From Anomaloglossus baeobatrachus (Eukaryota; Chordata; Amphibia; Anura; Aromobatidae), in assembly GCF_048569485.1 (NCBI RefSeq), contig NC_134354.1, forward strand, positions 396,252,170 to 396,316,169: a stretch of 64,000 nt of DNA, written 5' to 3'. Positions 1 through 11,255 of the stretch are shown in pieces (positions within the stretch are counted from its first letter, which is position 1; each line of letters starts with the position of its first letter). Below the pieces are notes generated by a model that worked only from the letters and a program-made list of their open reading frames with translations, ran no database searches and was not told the DNA's origin. The translations under genes were made by a program, and so were the position numbers.

Positions 1-1342
1 GGGATGAAACCTGCAGGGAATAGACACACAAAGGATAGTAGGAGGTCACTATTCAGTAAGCACGTTTCATAGGGGCTGTCCAGCACCGCACTGACCAGCT
101 GTGATCAGGGCAGAACAGCAGAGTGACGTACACTGCGTAGTGGCCATCCCGAGGACTCGCTCAGCTTCAGCACCTGGGAATGGCCACTACTCTGAACAGA
201 CCCATGCTATGTTTGGCCGGCATCAGAGCTTACCAGTGGGCGGGGTGTGAGATCATGGAGCCCTACTAACCTAACCTTGATGACCTTTCCTAAGAAACCT
301 AAACAAAGCAGGAGCGCTCCAACTCAAGAGTAGAGTACCCCTATGAAATCAGAGCAACGTGTCGGCTCCAGACCATGGACATAGCCCAGGGGTCCGCACC
401 ACTCTTTCCATGGCGCTGCTATTTTGCTATACTAAGGATAGGTCACTAGTTTATATCATAATGTTTAACCCCTTTGAGTACATAAACTGTATACCACTAA
501 AGCGCAGATGGATTTTATAGTAAACTGAGAACAGCATTTGCCAAAAGCATACGTATTAATCCAGCCATGTAATGGAGGGAAGCTCTGCCCTCTACCCGGA
601 TCAATACAGGACAGATAGAGGGGTATACTCAAGTTTGGCCGTTACCCAAAATCTGTGGGACAGGGGAAAATTCCAGAAAGCAGGGGGCTCAATCAATTCT
701 GAGATGGGGGGCTCTCAGAGCCCCACGTAAATGGAGCAAAAGCTAATTCATTGATAGTGATAACTTCCCAATCGCTGGGGGTCTGAGAACAGTCTGAGGA
801 ACCCCATATAAACAGAGCGGAAGGCAAGCATGGGCATGTCCACGCCATTCATTTTTATGGGTATGCCAAAACCAGCCAGGTGCAGCGCTCAGCTATCTCT
901 GGTGGTCCCAATAAGAATGAACAGAGCAGCAGAGGGCATGACCGACCACTAGTGATGGGCGAGGACTAAAATGCTCGGTCCTTTGAGTCGAGCAGGTCAG
1001 ACGCTGACAGGGCTCAACTCGAATAACCAGTATAATGGAAGTCAGTGATTGGGCAGTGTCTTCGCCAACATACAGCCAGCCATAAACAAAGCATGTCCAG
1101 GGCAGGGCGGGAGATTTTTCTGTTGACACACTACATCTGAAAAGGTTGCTTTAATCCCAGTGAGAGCCATTTAGAGACCGCGACAGGCTCCCTCTGAGGT
1201 GCCTGCACCCATCATGCAGTGACGCAAACCTGTGCGTCGTTGCCGTTGTGTTACAAACGACACATCCGAGCACCCGCAATACTCGGCTAAGCTGCGCAAG
1301 TACCCCAATGCTCAAGAGAGTGATGACCACACTCACCACTAC

Positions 1343-1695
1343 TGACCAGCACTCCATTCACACAAGGTTCTTCACAGCCCTGCTCTTAGAATGAGTGGGG
1401 GCCCCAGTGGTCTGGACGTTATTCCCCATCCATGGACTGACCACCTCTCCATTCATACAGGGTTCTTCAGAGCACCTGCTCTTTGGATCTGTGGGGGTGC
1501 CAGTGTTCGGGACACTATTTCCTATGGACCAGCCACCACTTTAGTCACATGGGGTTCTTGTGAGTCCCTGCTCTGGGGATCAGTGGTGGGGACGATATCC
1601 CCTATTTACGGACAAACCACCGCTCCATTCACACAGGTATCTTCAGAGACCCTGCTCTCGGGATAAGTGCTGGTCCCGGTGGTCGGGACGCTCTC
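1343..1695. repeat. Degenerate tandem repeat, unit about 90 bp, about 4 copies
   Basis: Four diverged copies share the order 'CTCCATTCACACAGGGTTCTTCAGAG ... CCTGCTCT ... GTCC(C)AGTGGTCGGGACG' (shown with gaps). Copies begin near 1343, 1438, 1530 and 1620. Divergence is high, so this is old. It lies in RRAGC intron 1. No coding function is suggested. Confidence 0.55.
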
Positions 1696-1759
1696 CACTC
1701 ACCCACCAACAGAGGGGAAAGCATCCAAGAGCTGAGATCGTTGGTAACTTTTGGAATAA

Positions 1760-2320
1760 AGCCTGCTTTACATGTATCAATTTATCGTGCGATCGCACCC
1801 ACCCCCATCGTTTGTACGATACGGACAATTCGTTGCCCGTGTCGCACAAACTGGGTAACCCGCGTCACACGTACTTACCTTCCAAACGACCTCGCTGTGG
1901 GCGGCAAACAACCACTTCCTGAAGGCGGAGGGACGTTCGGCGTCACAGCGATGTCACACAGCGGCCGGCCAATAGAAGCGGAGGGGCGGAGATGAGCGGG
2001 ACGTAAACATCCCTCCCACCTCCTTCCTTCCGCATTGCTGGCGGGACGCAGGTAAGCCGTGTTCATCGTTCTCAGGGTGTCACATGGAGCGACGTGTGCT
2101 GCCTCAGGAACGATGAACAACCAGAGCACAGAAGGACGTTCGATTTTTTGAAAATGAGCGACGTGTCAGCGAGCAACGATAAGGTGAGTATTTTTGCTCG
2201 TTCACAGTCGCTCATTTGTGTTACACGCTACGATATATCAAACGAGGCCGGATGTGCGTCACTAATGATGTGACCCCCGACGACATATCGTTAGATATAT
2301 CGTAGCGTGTAAAGCGGCCT
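1760..2320. mobile_element. Harbinger-like MITE, family B (copy 1)
   Basis: A non-autonomous element of 561 bp with terminal inverted repeats AGCCTGCTTTACA at the left and, inverted, AGGCCGCTTTACACGCTACG at the right. Both ends are flanked by TAA (1757-1759 and 2321-2323). The interior is CpG-rich and repeats the subterminal ACGATATAT/CGTTAGATATATCG motif. A 3-bp TAA/TTA duplication is typical of PIF/Harbinger elements; the superfamily is inferred from this alone. A second copy lies at 6160-6720. Confidence 0.7.
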
Positions 2321-2471
2321 TAAGGTGTTCTCATCAGGATGTGGCCACGACCACGTGACCTCTTGGTGCTTCCAAGGTGGCTGGTGTGAAGTGACCAATT
2401 TTCTCCCACAGGCCATTAGTACCGGTTATTAAGAGGGGGGGGGGGGAATCTATAGGGACATGAAGTGGAAG

Positions 2472-4477
2472 GTAATGAGCCCTGGTAGGGGGGGGTGGGG
2501 GCGCAGGTGATGAGCCCTGGTAGGGGGGGGTGGGGGCGCAGGTGATGAGCCCTGGTAAGGGGGGGTGGGGGCGCAGGTGATGAGCCCTGGTAAGGGGGGG
2601 TGGGGGCGCAGGTGATGAGCCCTGGTAAGGGGGGGTGGGGGCGCAGGTGATGAGCCCTGGTAAGGGGGGGTGGGGGCGCAGGTGATGAGCCCTGGTAAGG
2701 GGGGGTGGGGGCGCAGGTGATGAGCCCTGGTAAGGGGGGGTGGGGGCGCAGGTGATGAGCCCTGGTAAGGGGCGGTGGGGGCGCAGGTGATGAGCCCTGG
2801 TAAGGGGGGGTGGGGGCGCAGGTGATGAGCCCTGGTAAGGGGGGGTGGGGGCGCAGGTGATGAGCCCTGGTAAGGGGGGGTGGGGGCGCAGGTGATGAGC
2901 CCTGGTAAGGGGGGGTGGGGGCGCAGGTGATGAGCCCTGGTAAGGGGGGGTGGGGGCGCAGGTGATGAGCCCTGGTAAGGGGGGGTGGGGGCGCAGGTGA
3001 TGAGCCCTGGTAAGGGGGGGTGGGGGCGCAGGTGATGAGCCCTGGTAAGGGGGGGTGGGGGCGCAGGTGATGAGCCCTGGTAAGGGGGGGTGGGGGCGCA
3101 GGTGATGAGCCCTGGTAAGGGGGGGTGGGGGCGCAGGTGATGAGCCCTGGTAAGGGGGGGTGGGGGCGCAGGTGATGAGCCCTGGTAAGGGGGGGTGGGG
3201 GCGCAGGTGATGAGCCCTGGTAAGGGGGGGTGGGGGCGCAGGTGATGAGCCCTGGTAGGGGGGGTGGGGGCGCAGGTGATGAGCCCTGGTAGGGGGGGTA
3301 GGGGCGCAGGTGATGAGCCCTGGTAGGGGGGGTAGGGGCGCAGGTGATGAGCCCTGGTAGGGGGGGTAGGGGCGCAGGTGATGAGCCCTGGTAGGGGGGG
3401 TAGGGGCGCAGGTGATGAGCCCTGGTAGGGGGGGTAGGGGCGCAGGTGATGAGCCCTGGTAGGGGGGGTAGGGGCGCAGGTGATGAGCCCTGGTAGGGGG
3501 GGTAGGGGCGCAGGTGATGAGCCCTGGTAGGGGGGGTAGGGGCGCAGGTGATGAGCCCTGGTAGGGGGGGTAGGGGCGCAGGTGATGAGCCCTGGTAGGG
3601 GGGGTAGGGGCGCAGGTGATGAGCCCTGGTAGGGGGGGTAGGGGCGCAGGTGATGAGCCCTGGTAGGGGGGTAGGGGCGCAGGTGATGAGCCCTGGTAGG
3701 GGGGGTAGGGGCGCAGGTGATGAGCCCTGGTAGGGGGGTGGGGGCGCAGGTGATGAGCCCTGGTAGGGGGGTAGGGGCGCAGGTGATGAGCCCTGGTAGG
3801 GGGGGTAGGGGCGCAGGTGATGAGCCCTGGTAGGGGGGGTAGGGGCGCAGGTGATGAGCCCTGGTAGGGGGGGTAGGGGCGCAGGTGATGAGCCCTGGTA
3901 GGGGGGTGGGGGCGCAGGTGATGAGCCCTGGTAGGGGGGTGGGGGCGCAGGTGATGAGCCCTGGTAGGGGGGGTAGGGGCGCAGGTGATGAGCCCTGGTA
4001 GGGGGGTGGGGGCGCAGGTGATGAGCCCTGGTAGGGGGGTAGGGGCGCAGGTGATGAGCCCTGGTAGGGGGGGTAGGGGCGCAGGTGATGAGCCCTGGTA
4101 GGGGGGGTAGGGGCGCAGGTGATGAGCCCTGGTAGGGGGGTAGGGGCGCAGGTGATGAGCCCTGGTAGGGGGGTAGGGGCGCAGGTGATGAGCCCTGGTA
4201 GGGGGGTAGGGGCGCAGGTGATGAGCCCTGGTAGGGGGGGTGGGGGCGCAGGTGATGAGCCCTGGTAGGGGGGTGGGGGCGCAGGTGATGAGCCCTGGTG
4301 GGGGCGCAGGTGATGAGCCCTGGTGGGGGCGCAGGTGATGAGCCCTGGTGGGGGCGCAGGTGATGAGCCCTGGTGGGGGCGCAGGTGATGAGCCCTGGTA
4401 GGGGGGTGGGGGCGCAGGTGATGAGCCCTGGTGGGGGCGCAGGTGATGAGCCCTGGTAGGGGGGTGGGGGCGCAGGT
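2472..4477. repeat. G-rich minisatellite (26-35 bp unit, about 60 copies) in RRAGC intron 1
   Basis: The unit is TGAGCCCTGGTAAGG(n)TGGGGGCGCAGGTGA. Three blocks can be told apart: 2540-3250, nearly identical 35-bp units with TAA before the G run; 3250-4285, 33-34-bp units with TAGGGGGGG and mostly TAGGGG; 4285-4477, short units of about 25-26 bp lacking the first G run, mixed with longer ones. The plus strand carries G runs of 4-8 bases in every unit. The array ends 87 bp from the RRAGC exon 1 donor. It gives long open frames of proline-rich repeat on the minus strand, which are not genes. Confidence 0.95.
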
Positions 4478-4564
4478 TCTGGCATCACACATCTCCCGGG
4501 GTAATACAGTCCCAGGGGGCCCGTACCCCGCGGGGCATGCTGGGAGCTGTAGTCCACCCCTCAC

Positions 4565-4750
4565 CTTCTGGATGGAGGACTTGCCGCTGCGCCTCATGCC
4601 CATGAGCAGGATCCGGGGCTTGCTGTCTGACGCTGTGGAACTCTCGTCCATTTCTGACTCATCAGCACCATAACCAAAGTCCTTGGGGAAAGAGTCGGTA
4701 ACCCCGTAGCTGCCGGACATCGGCTCCTCCACGGAGTACTGAATAGACAT
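4565..4750 (-). CDS. RRAGC: RRAGC coding exon 1 (Ras-related GTP-binding protein C), partial gene
   Basis: The exon encodes 62 residues and ends at a GTGAGG splice donor directly after AAG. The start ATG (4748-4750) has A at -3. Seen: a short acidic, serine-rich N-terminus (residues 1-43), then KPRILLMG and the P-loop G-x4-GKS at residues 51-58, then SSIQK at the exon end. The N-terminus (SxQY, GSYG..DSFPKDFGYG) matches RagC and not RagD, whose N-terminus is different. In human RRAGC the first exon also ends after SSIQK. Known role: RagC pairs with RagA or RagB on the lysosome surface and recruits mTORC1 when amino acids are present. The remaining exons lie left of the window. Continuous reading past the donor into the minisatellite is an artefact. 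Identity is near certain; only this exon can be seen. Confidence 0.95.
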
Positions 4751-5160
4751 TGTGTGCTGCTGTTATAGACGCAGGCGCCGTGTTCCGGTCACCATAATCC
4801 GGCCAGCACAGTCACGTGACGCACGGCTCCCGGTAGTCCGGTCTCCGCAGCCTGCTCCACCTGGCGGCGAGTGATCGTACAGCTAATCCCGGTCCTCTCG
4901 GTTTGTTATTATCCTACCGGGAGATATAACTCCGCTCTTTTTCCTTTTCCTAGCGCTTCCTAACCCTCCGAGCAGCGCACACCCAGTTTCTGCGTAGCGC
5001 CTCCTCATTGGTCAGTGGCTCATGGTCCGCGGCCGTCTGATTGGTTGACATCTCTAGTCATTCAGCAAAGTCTCTCAGCATGTTAGGTTGTGTGAGGATC
5101 ATGTGGCTGGCAATCACCTGACTGGGTGCACAGCGGAGGGGGTGAGGGGTCACACGTGAC
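4751..5160 (-). promoter_or_regulatory. RRAGC: RRAGC promoter and 5' UTR region
   Basis: CpG-rich DNA directly upstream of the RRAGC start codon, with no clear TATA box at a convincing spacing. Seen on the minus strand: two CCAAT boxes (plus-strand ATTGG at 5007-5011 and 5040-5044), about 260-290 bp upstream of the ATG. The CLEAR palindrome is at 4811-4820, and a second CACGTG E-box with flank TCACACGTGACC is at 5153-5158. The transcription start cannot be placed from sequence. Confidence 0.65.
4811..4820. promoter_or_regulatory. CLEAR / E-box palindrome GTCACGTGAC upstream of RRAGC
   Basis: A perfect 10-bp palindrome GTCACGTGAC sits 61-70 bp upstream of the RRAGC ATG. It matches the CLEAR consensus bound by TFEB, TFE3 and MITF. 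Rag GTPase genes are reported MiT/TFE targets, which fits feedback from lysosome state to mTORC1 recruitment. The motif is seen directly; occupancy is inferred. Confidence 0.75.
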
Positions 5161-6156
5161 CTTTAACCTAGCTGCGCCGCGGCTCTAAGTGCAGGCTAAG
5201 CATTCTCCATTGTGTAGTGGGGGTGGGAAGCTTGGGATGTGCGGAGAACACCGGATACAAAGTACTGGTCAGTCATGTGTCACACAGCTCATTCACATCA
5301 CCGTGCACTGTCCACAGACACCGTGCTTACAGTCCAGCCCTGATCATAGACAGGGCTTAAAGGGGCTCTCCAGCTTCAAAAAGTCATTCTCTGAAACCCT
5401 GAGAAACTGCCTCTTCAGTGCTGCCCTCGGGACTTGATGACATGACAGAGTGACCGCTGCAGCCGATCACCGGGCTCAGGAGAGTTGTACCATCTACTTT
5501 CTCATGGCCGCTAAGCCCAGTGATTGGCTGCAGCAGTCATGTGCTTTACCACTGACATCACCATCGTTGCCATGTCAGCAAAAAATGGTACACACATCTA
5601 CATATTACTCCTCAACAATGAAATTCCCATGCCAAGAAGGAAAAGTCATGGAGTTATGGAAATCACAGGATGGATAGACATGGGACTGATATGCAAATGA
5701 TGAGGACACGGGAACATGTTCATGAATTTATTCATCATCAAGAATACAATCCCCGCACTTACAGGTCTTCACTGCTATCAATGAGATTATCTGCCATGCT
5801 AAATGCACTTGGGCAAATCATCAAGATCCACTGCTGGCAGCTCCCTTTGTAATTGCCAAGCAATGAGAGAGAGTCCGGGTACGGTGCAGGCCATGGTAGC
5901 AGGATTATTTAATCACTGTTAAATTGTGTAATGACAAAGGGATTTAAAGTGTTGTCTTGAGAGATTGAACAGGCCTTGAGAAAGCATCATGTGAGCATGA
6001 AGCAGCTTAAGAACACTATATTCCTACCTGCTTTTATGTATTCCAGATTTATTAGTCGATTTCAGTCTATAAAGGCAGGATTCCGATTAAATATAAGCAC
6101 TCTGGACAAAGCTGACGGCACAGGCAATATCACAGCTGACCCTGCTCCTTGCACTG
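5161..6156. other. Intergenic DNA upstream of RRAGC, no gene seen
   Basis: No conserved coding sequence, tandem repeat or paired terminal repeats could be recognised. The DNA is AT-rich after about 5560. Short open frames here have no recognisable family. Confidence 0.5.
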
Positions 6157-6159
6157 TAA

Positions 6160-6720
6160 AGGGGGCTTTACACGCTACGATATCGTTAATGTTTTATCGT
6201 CGGGGTCTCGTCGTTAGTGACGCACATCCTGCGTCATTAACGATATCGTAGCGTGTGACACGTATGTGCGACCTAAAACGATCGCAAAAGCAGCAAAAAT
6301 TGCCGCAGAGAGGTGGTCCTAAAAAAATTGTTTACCTCTCATTAGCGATGTTGTTCGTCGTTCCTGCGGCAGCGCATCGCTATGTGTGACACTGCAGGAG
6401 CGGGGAACATCACCTTACCTGCCTCCACCGCCAATGCGGAAGGAAGGAGGTGAGCGGGATGTTACGTCCCGCTCATCTCCACACCTCTGCTTCTATTGGA
6501 CGCCTGCCGTGTGACGTCGGTGTGACGCCGTATGACCTGCCCCCTTAGAATGGAGGCGGATCGCCGGCCAGAGCGACGTCACAGAGCAGGTAAGCTGTGT
6601 GACGGGGGAGCGTGATTTTGTGCGCGACGGGCAGCGATATGTCCATGTCGCACAAACGATGGGGGCGGGTACGCACGCTAGCGATATCGTTACCGATATC
6701 GCTACTGTGTAAAGCCCTCT
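6160..6720. mobile_element. Harbinger-like MITE, family B (copy 2)
   Basis: A 561-bp non-autonomous element, the same length as the copy at 1760-2320. Terminal repeats are AGGGGGCTTTACACGCTACG at the left and the inverse of AGAGGGCTTTACACAGTAGC at the right, flanked by TAA (6157-6159) and TTA (6721-6723). Subterminal CGATATCGTTA motifs are repeated at both ends. No coding capacity. Confidence 0.7.
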
Positions 6721-6723
6721 TTA

Positions 6724-7050
6724 GGCTGCGTGCTCACAATCAGTGTTTGCAGCGTTATGGATGCAGAGTGTTTTTGCTGCATCCAAAACGCTGCATTGTA
6801 CAGTACAAGCATAGGGGATGGGATTTCTAGAAATCCTGTTCCCAGCCCGCAGTAAAAACTGACCTGCGGTACTGTTTTCCGAGCCACAGCATGTCAATTA
6901 TTTGCTGCGGAGTCGCAATTATCCTTCGTAGGGAGAACACAAGCGAGAGACCGCAGCACACCTAATCCTGATTGTGGGCATGAGCAGCTGCGGTCTCCTG
7001 CGGAGGAGACTCACGGCCCCGCAGGTCAGGACCCACTGCGTCTAGGACAC
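6724..7050. repeat. Probable MITE remnant, GGCTGCGTGCTCAC end
   Basis: The left end GGCTGCGTGCTCACAATCAG resembles the GGCTATGTGCGCAC terminal repeat of elements at 21301 and 23708. A weak inverse (CTGATTGTGGGCATGAGC) lies near 6967-6985. Boundaries are uncertain. Confidence 0.35.
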
Positions 7051-8183
7051 AGTGAGTCCTGATCATGTGCATGTGTCGCGGGCGGGGAGGAGGCCGCCGC
7101 CGCTGCGCTCCCGCTAATGCTCGGGTCCGGCGCTGCTGCTGCTCGGTGGCTCGAGCGGTGGGCCGGATCCGGGACTCGAGCGGCGCTCCTCGCCCGTGAG
7201 TGAAAGGGGAATAGTTTTTGGGGTTTGGGAAGTTGGTCCGTGACGCCACCCACGGTTTGTGGTGAGGACGGGGATCCCGGGAGCGATGACAGGGAGCAGC
7301 CGAGATGTTTCTCTCCCCTCCGTGGGTAGGGGATTTTGGTGGTCCCGGGGCCCGGTGATGGTGACTGAAAGGTGGATGGCGGAGTTTGGTGAGGTGCAGG
7401 GTCGCGGGGGCAGCGCGGTGCCAGACGGCACGGTGGTACTCACTCAGCCAATAACGTAGACGGAGTCTCTGGTAAAACAAACGGCTGGATGGACGGGTCC
7501 CGCAGCAGACTGCGGTGGTCACTCCCGGTAGGTTGGCGGTGACTGCCTCTCCCTGCACCTGTGATGTGTTTTCGGCTCCGATGGCTTCCCACCGGTAGCC
7601 CGCTCCCCAGCGGTGTGTTTGCCAGAGGAGCCCCTTTTGCCCGCAGGCTCTGGCCCTGGGAACTCTAGCTATGGCGGTAGCTGTATTTCACTTCACGGTT
7701 GAGCGGTTGCCTTCAGTCAGGTCATTGCTGCTGGGAAGACCCGAAGGTTCCTGTCGCTGACGGATTTGACCGGTTTAACGGCGACTCCAAGCCTGGTCGG
7801 GGTCCGTAGGCCCTGACGAATGGTGCTGGCTTCTCTTCGCTCCCCGGTTCGGTACCGGCGGGCCACCGCCCGTCCCCGGTCCTTACGGTTCTGCGTCAAT
7901 CGGCCTCTCCTGCAGATGGTCACCACCGTCTGCCAACCTTGCTGTAGGTGTCCGGGCCATATACCCGGACACGGTCAGTCTGCTCCACTACCACTTCACT
8001 CCTCTCTCCACTCCAAAACTACTCTCCTTCCTTTTCTCACCTCCAGGACTGTGAACTCCTCAGTGGGTGGGGCCAACCGCCTGGCTCCACCCCACCTGGT
8101 GTGAACATCAGCCCCTGGAGGGAGGCAACAAGGATTTGTGTGTGTTGTTACCTGTGACGACCTGGCTAGTCCAGGGCGCCACA
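7050..8183 (-). mobile_element. LTR-retrotransposon-like remnant (possible solo LTR)
   Basis: Read on the minus strand it starts TGTGGCGCCCTGGACTAGCC at 8183 and contains ACCGTGGGTGGCGTCACG near 7243-7260. The sequence at 9843-10800 has the same order of motifs on the plus strand. TG start, length near 1 kb and lack of coding sequence suggest a solo LTR. It is an old non-coding fossil; class and left end are uncertain. Confidence 0.4.
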
Positions 8184-9353
8184 CATGTACCCTTACAATT
8201 AGCTCTGTACGCGCTCAATGCTTCACTATAAGATAGGCTCTGGAGCTGGATTTGAAATGAAACCTCTACAACAGAATTCAAGTGCAGATTGTAACGTTTA
8301 ATTTGAAGGTTTGAACAAAAATATCTGATAGAAATTGTAGGAATTGTACACATTTCTTTACAAAAACTCCACATTTTAGGAGGTCAAAAGTAATTGGACA
8401 AATAAACCAAACCCAAACAAAATATTTTTATTTTCAATATTTTGTTGCGAATCCTTTGGAGGCAATCACTGCCTTAAGTCTGGAACCCATGGACATCACC
8501 AAACGCTGGGTTTCCTCCTTCTTAATGCTTTGCCAGGCCTTTACAGCCGCAGCCTTCAGGTCTTGCTTGTTTGTGGGTCTTTCCGTCTTAAGTCTGGATT
8601 TGAGCAAGTGAAATGCATGCTCAATTGGGTTAAGATCTGGTGATTGACTTCGCCATTGCAGAATGTTCCACTTTTTTGCACTCATGAACTCCTGGGTAGC
8701 TTTGGCTGTATGCTTGGGGTCATTGTCCATCTGTACTATGAAGCGCCGTCTGATCAACTTTGCTGCATTTGGCTGAATCTGGGCTGAAAGTATATCCCGG
8801 TACACTTCAGAATTCATCCGGATACTCTTGTCTGCTGTTATGTCATCAATAAACACAAGTGACCCAGTGCCATTGAAAGCCATGCATGCCCATGCCATCT
8901 ATCTCTCTGATCTGATAAGTCTGATGGACTTTTTCTTTTTTTTCAGCCTCAGGATGTTCTGCTTCACCTCAATTGAGAGTTCCTTAGACCGCATGTTGTC
9001 TGGTCACAGCAACAGCTTCCAAATGCAAAACCACACACCTGTAATCAACCCCAGACCTTTTAACTACTTCATTAATTACAGGTTAACGAGGGAGACGCCT
9101 TCAGAGTTAATTGCAGCCCTTAGAGTCCCTTGTCCAATTACTTTTGGTCCCTTGAAAAAGAGGAGGCTATGCATTACAGAGCTATGATTCCTAAACCCTT
9201 TCTTCGATTTGGATGTGAAAACTCTCATATTGCAGCTGGGAGTGTGCACTTTCAGCCCATATTATCTATATAATTGTATTTCTGAACATGTTTTTGTAAA
9301 CAGCTAAAATAACAAAACTTGTGTCACTGTCCAAATGTTTCTGGACCTAACTG
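8184..9353 (-). mobile_element. Tc1/mariner element, internally deleted
   Basis: The right terminus, read inward, is CAGTTAGGTCCAGAAACATT (9334-9353), next to a TA-rich target. The matching left terminus is missing, so the left end is truncated at or near 8184. The transposase C-terminal half is present on the minus strand (8434-8898). The N-terminal DNA-binding half is almost wholly deleted between about 8900 and 8960, after which non-coding flank of the same family resumes. It is non-autonomous. Confidence 0.8.
8434..8898 (-). pseudogene. Tc1-like transposase, C-terminal DDE_3 fragment
   Basis: An open frame of about 154 codons on the minus strand holds the C-terminal catalytic part of a Tc1 transposase. 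The second catalytic Asp is in QMDNDPKHTA and the third acidic residue is in SPDLNPIEHAF, followed by the usual basic C-terminus. The helix-turn-helix domains and the first catalytic Asp are absent because of an internal deletion. In active relatives the enzyme excises the element and inserts it at TA. This copy cannot encode a full enzyme. Confidence 0.8.
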
Positions 9354-9766
9354 TATATATATATATATATAATTAGTTAGTAGGTGTATCGGATCGCTTC
9401 TGTGCTATAAAACTGCTGATGCAGCACCTACAAGATTAAGACATTACACAGGGCTCTGGAATGAGAAGCACGAGGATCGCTTTAGTCAACAGACATTTTT
9501 TTCCACTGCTTCCTCATTTTGTCTTCTCAGGTCACACGGATGTTGTATATCGTCCAGACATTCATAAGTAACAGAAATGCAATGAACAGACTATAATTCT
9601 TTCATTTTTACCATTCTCAAAACCTGTGTCTGCTGCTCATGAAGCTTTCTTGCTTACATTTATCGTGTTTTCCCAAAAATAACACAGTGTCATATTTTTT
9701 CTGCCCCCAAAAATGCGTTGCAGCTTATTTTCAGGATATGTCTTATTTTGGGGGAAAGACGGCTAA

Positions 9767-11255
9767 GGCTGCTTTCACACATCCATTTTTTCGCCACGTG
9801 GCACAATCCAGTAAAAAAATGAAAGAACGGTTCCGGCGTTTATGTGACGCCCTGGCAAAACCAGGTAGTCACACACTAGGCCCCTGCATAACACCATCCC
9901 CCACAGGGTGACATACAGTTCACTTGAAACCCTAGTCACCCCCTTCAGGGCAAGACAGGCACACCAGTGGGCGGGACCAGGCGGTTAGGAAATGCACACT
10001 TAGGGGTCCAGACAGCCTGGGGCGGGAAAACAAGGAGTTCAGCTTCAGATTAAGTTGGAGTTCAAGTTGAGAGGAGTGGAGGCTGGAGCTAGGCGTAGCT
10101 CCAGCAGAGGAGAAGTTCAAGTTGAACGGTACCAGGGTCGGAGCCCTGGTGCCTTGACTAGGTGGCAGACGGTGGTCTCCATCAGCAGGAGACAGGAAGA
10201 TGGCTCGGCAGATCCGAGGTGCATCAGGACAGGGTTGGAGCCCGCCGGTACCGACACCGGAGACCCGACCGGAAACCGTGCACTGAGGGGGTACTCGGAC
10301 TCTGAAGCCAGGACCCGAACCAACGGCCTAGCTAATTAATTGATTGAGGGCATGATTATAGGTCCTGTCCCAACCAAAGTACCAAAAGCAGACAACCACC
10401 CACAGAGAGGGATAGGGCAACTGCTAGGGCCCATAGATCCCACGGGTCAGCGGGCATGGCTCCTCAGGTACACAACAAGCCGGGAGCGGACTCCCGAGTT
10501 CCATACCAGGAAGTCCAACACAAGCAAACACTGGCCCTTGCCATCTCCATACCCTGCACAGAGACACTGAGCCCCGGGGCAACCATCACTACCCACGAAG
10601 GGGTTAACATCCGGCTGCCACTACATCTCCCCCGGGTATCTCACAACAGCAGTGGTCGTGTCCCACTTCACCACACACCGTGGGTGGCGTCACGAACTAA
10701 ATATGGCCAAGGCCATACAACTACGTCCCCCTTTTTATTCGGGGTGTCCGTGTGACCCCCGGGTCCGGAGGATCCCTCGAGCCACACAGCGGGTCCGGAT
10801 ACGAGCAGCCCGGCTGCTGCGGGCGTGGGACCGGAGCCATTCTTTCCCCCATAGACTTGTATTAGCGCCGGATTGTACCGCATGGCCTTACGTTGCATCT
10901 GGCTTTTGCCAGATCCGGCGTAAATAGCTGATCCGGCGGTCGGATGGAACGCTGCTTGCAGCGTTTTTTGTCTCCGGCAAAAAAACGTATGGCACCGGAT
11001 CTGGCGCCATGCGGCATGAGTTACAATGAAAGCCTATGGGCGCTGGATCCATCATCATCCGGCATATGACTGAATCCAAAGACGGATATGGGTTTTTAGA
11101 CTGCGCATGCTCAGTAGCACAACGGATCCATCCAAAAACGGAAGGAACGCATGGAAAAAACTGATGCAATGGATCTGTTTTTTCGCCGTATCCATTGCAT
11201 CAGTTTTTTTGCCGGATTGTGCCAGGCATCAAAAACTGGATATGTGAAAGCAGCC
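9767..11255. mobile_element. MITE with GGCTGCTTTCACAC ends, interrupted
   Basis: Terminal repeats are GGCTGCTTTCACACATCCA at the left and the inverse of GGCTGCTTTCACATATCCAG at the right. Both are flanked by TAA (9764-9766 and 11256-11258), again a Harbinger-type 3-bp duplication. Body sequence on both sides carries CCGGATTGTGCC-like motifs. An LTR-like sequence (about 9843-10800) is inserted in it. Confidence 0.6.
9843..10800 (+). mobile_element. LTR-retrotransposon-like remnant (possible solo LTR)
   Basis: Starts TGTGACGCCCTGGCAAAACC and later carries ACCGTGGGTGGCGTCACG (10677-10694) and a C/G-rich stretch around TGTGACCCCCGGGTCC. This is the same architecture as the minus-strand sequence at 7050-8183. 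It is a non-coding old fossil inside the MITE at 9767-11255; the right boundary is approximate. Confidence 0.4.

Larger units (their letters stand above)
1..4564 (-). other. RRAGC: RRAGC intron 1 (part)
   Basis: Everything left of the exon 1 donor lies inside RRAGC intron 1, because the next exon is not in the window. It holds a degenerate tandem repeat (about 1343-1695), a MITE (1760-2320) and a long minisatellite (2472-4477). In 1-1342 I see no gene, only low-grade interspersed repeat sequence. Confidence 0.8.

Noticed and set aside
2416-4750. Long proline-rich open frames (over 700 codons) on the minus strand
   Set aside because: They are the 35-bp minisatellite read through all three frames. 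One runs into the real RRAGC exon only because its donor is ignored.
6962-7558. Arg/Pro-rich protein on the minus strand
   Set aside because: GC-rich LTR-like remnant gives overlapping open frames in several registers with no conserved domain.
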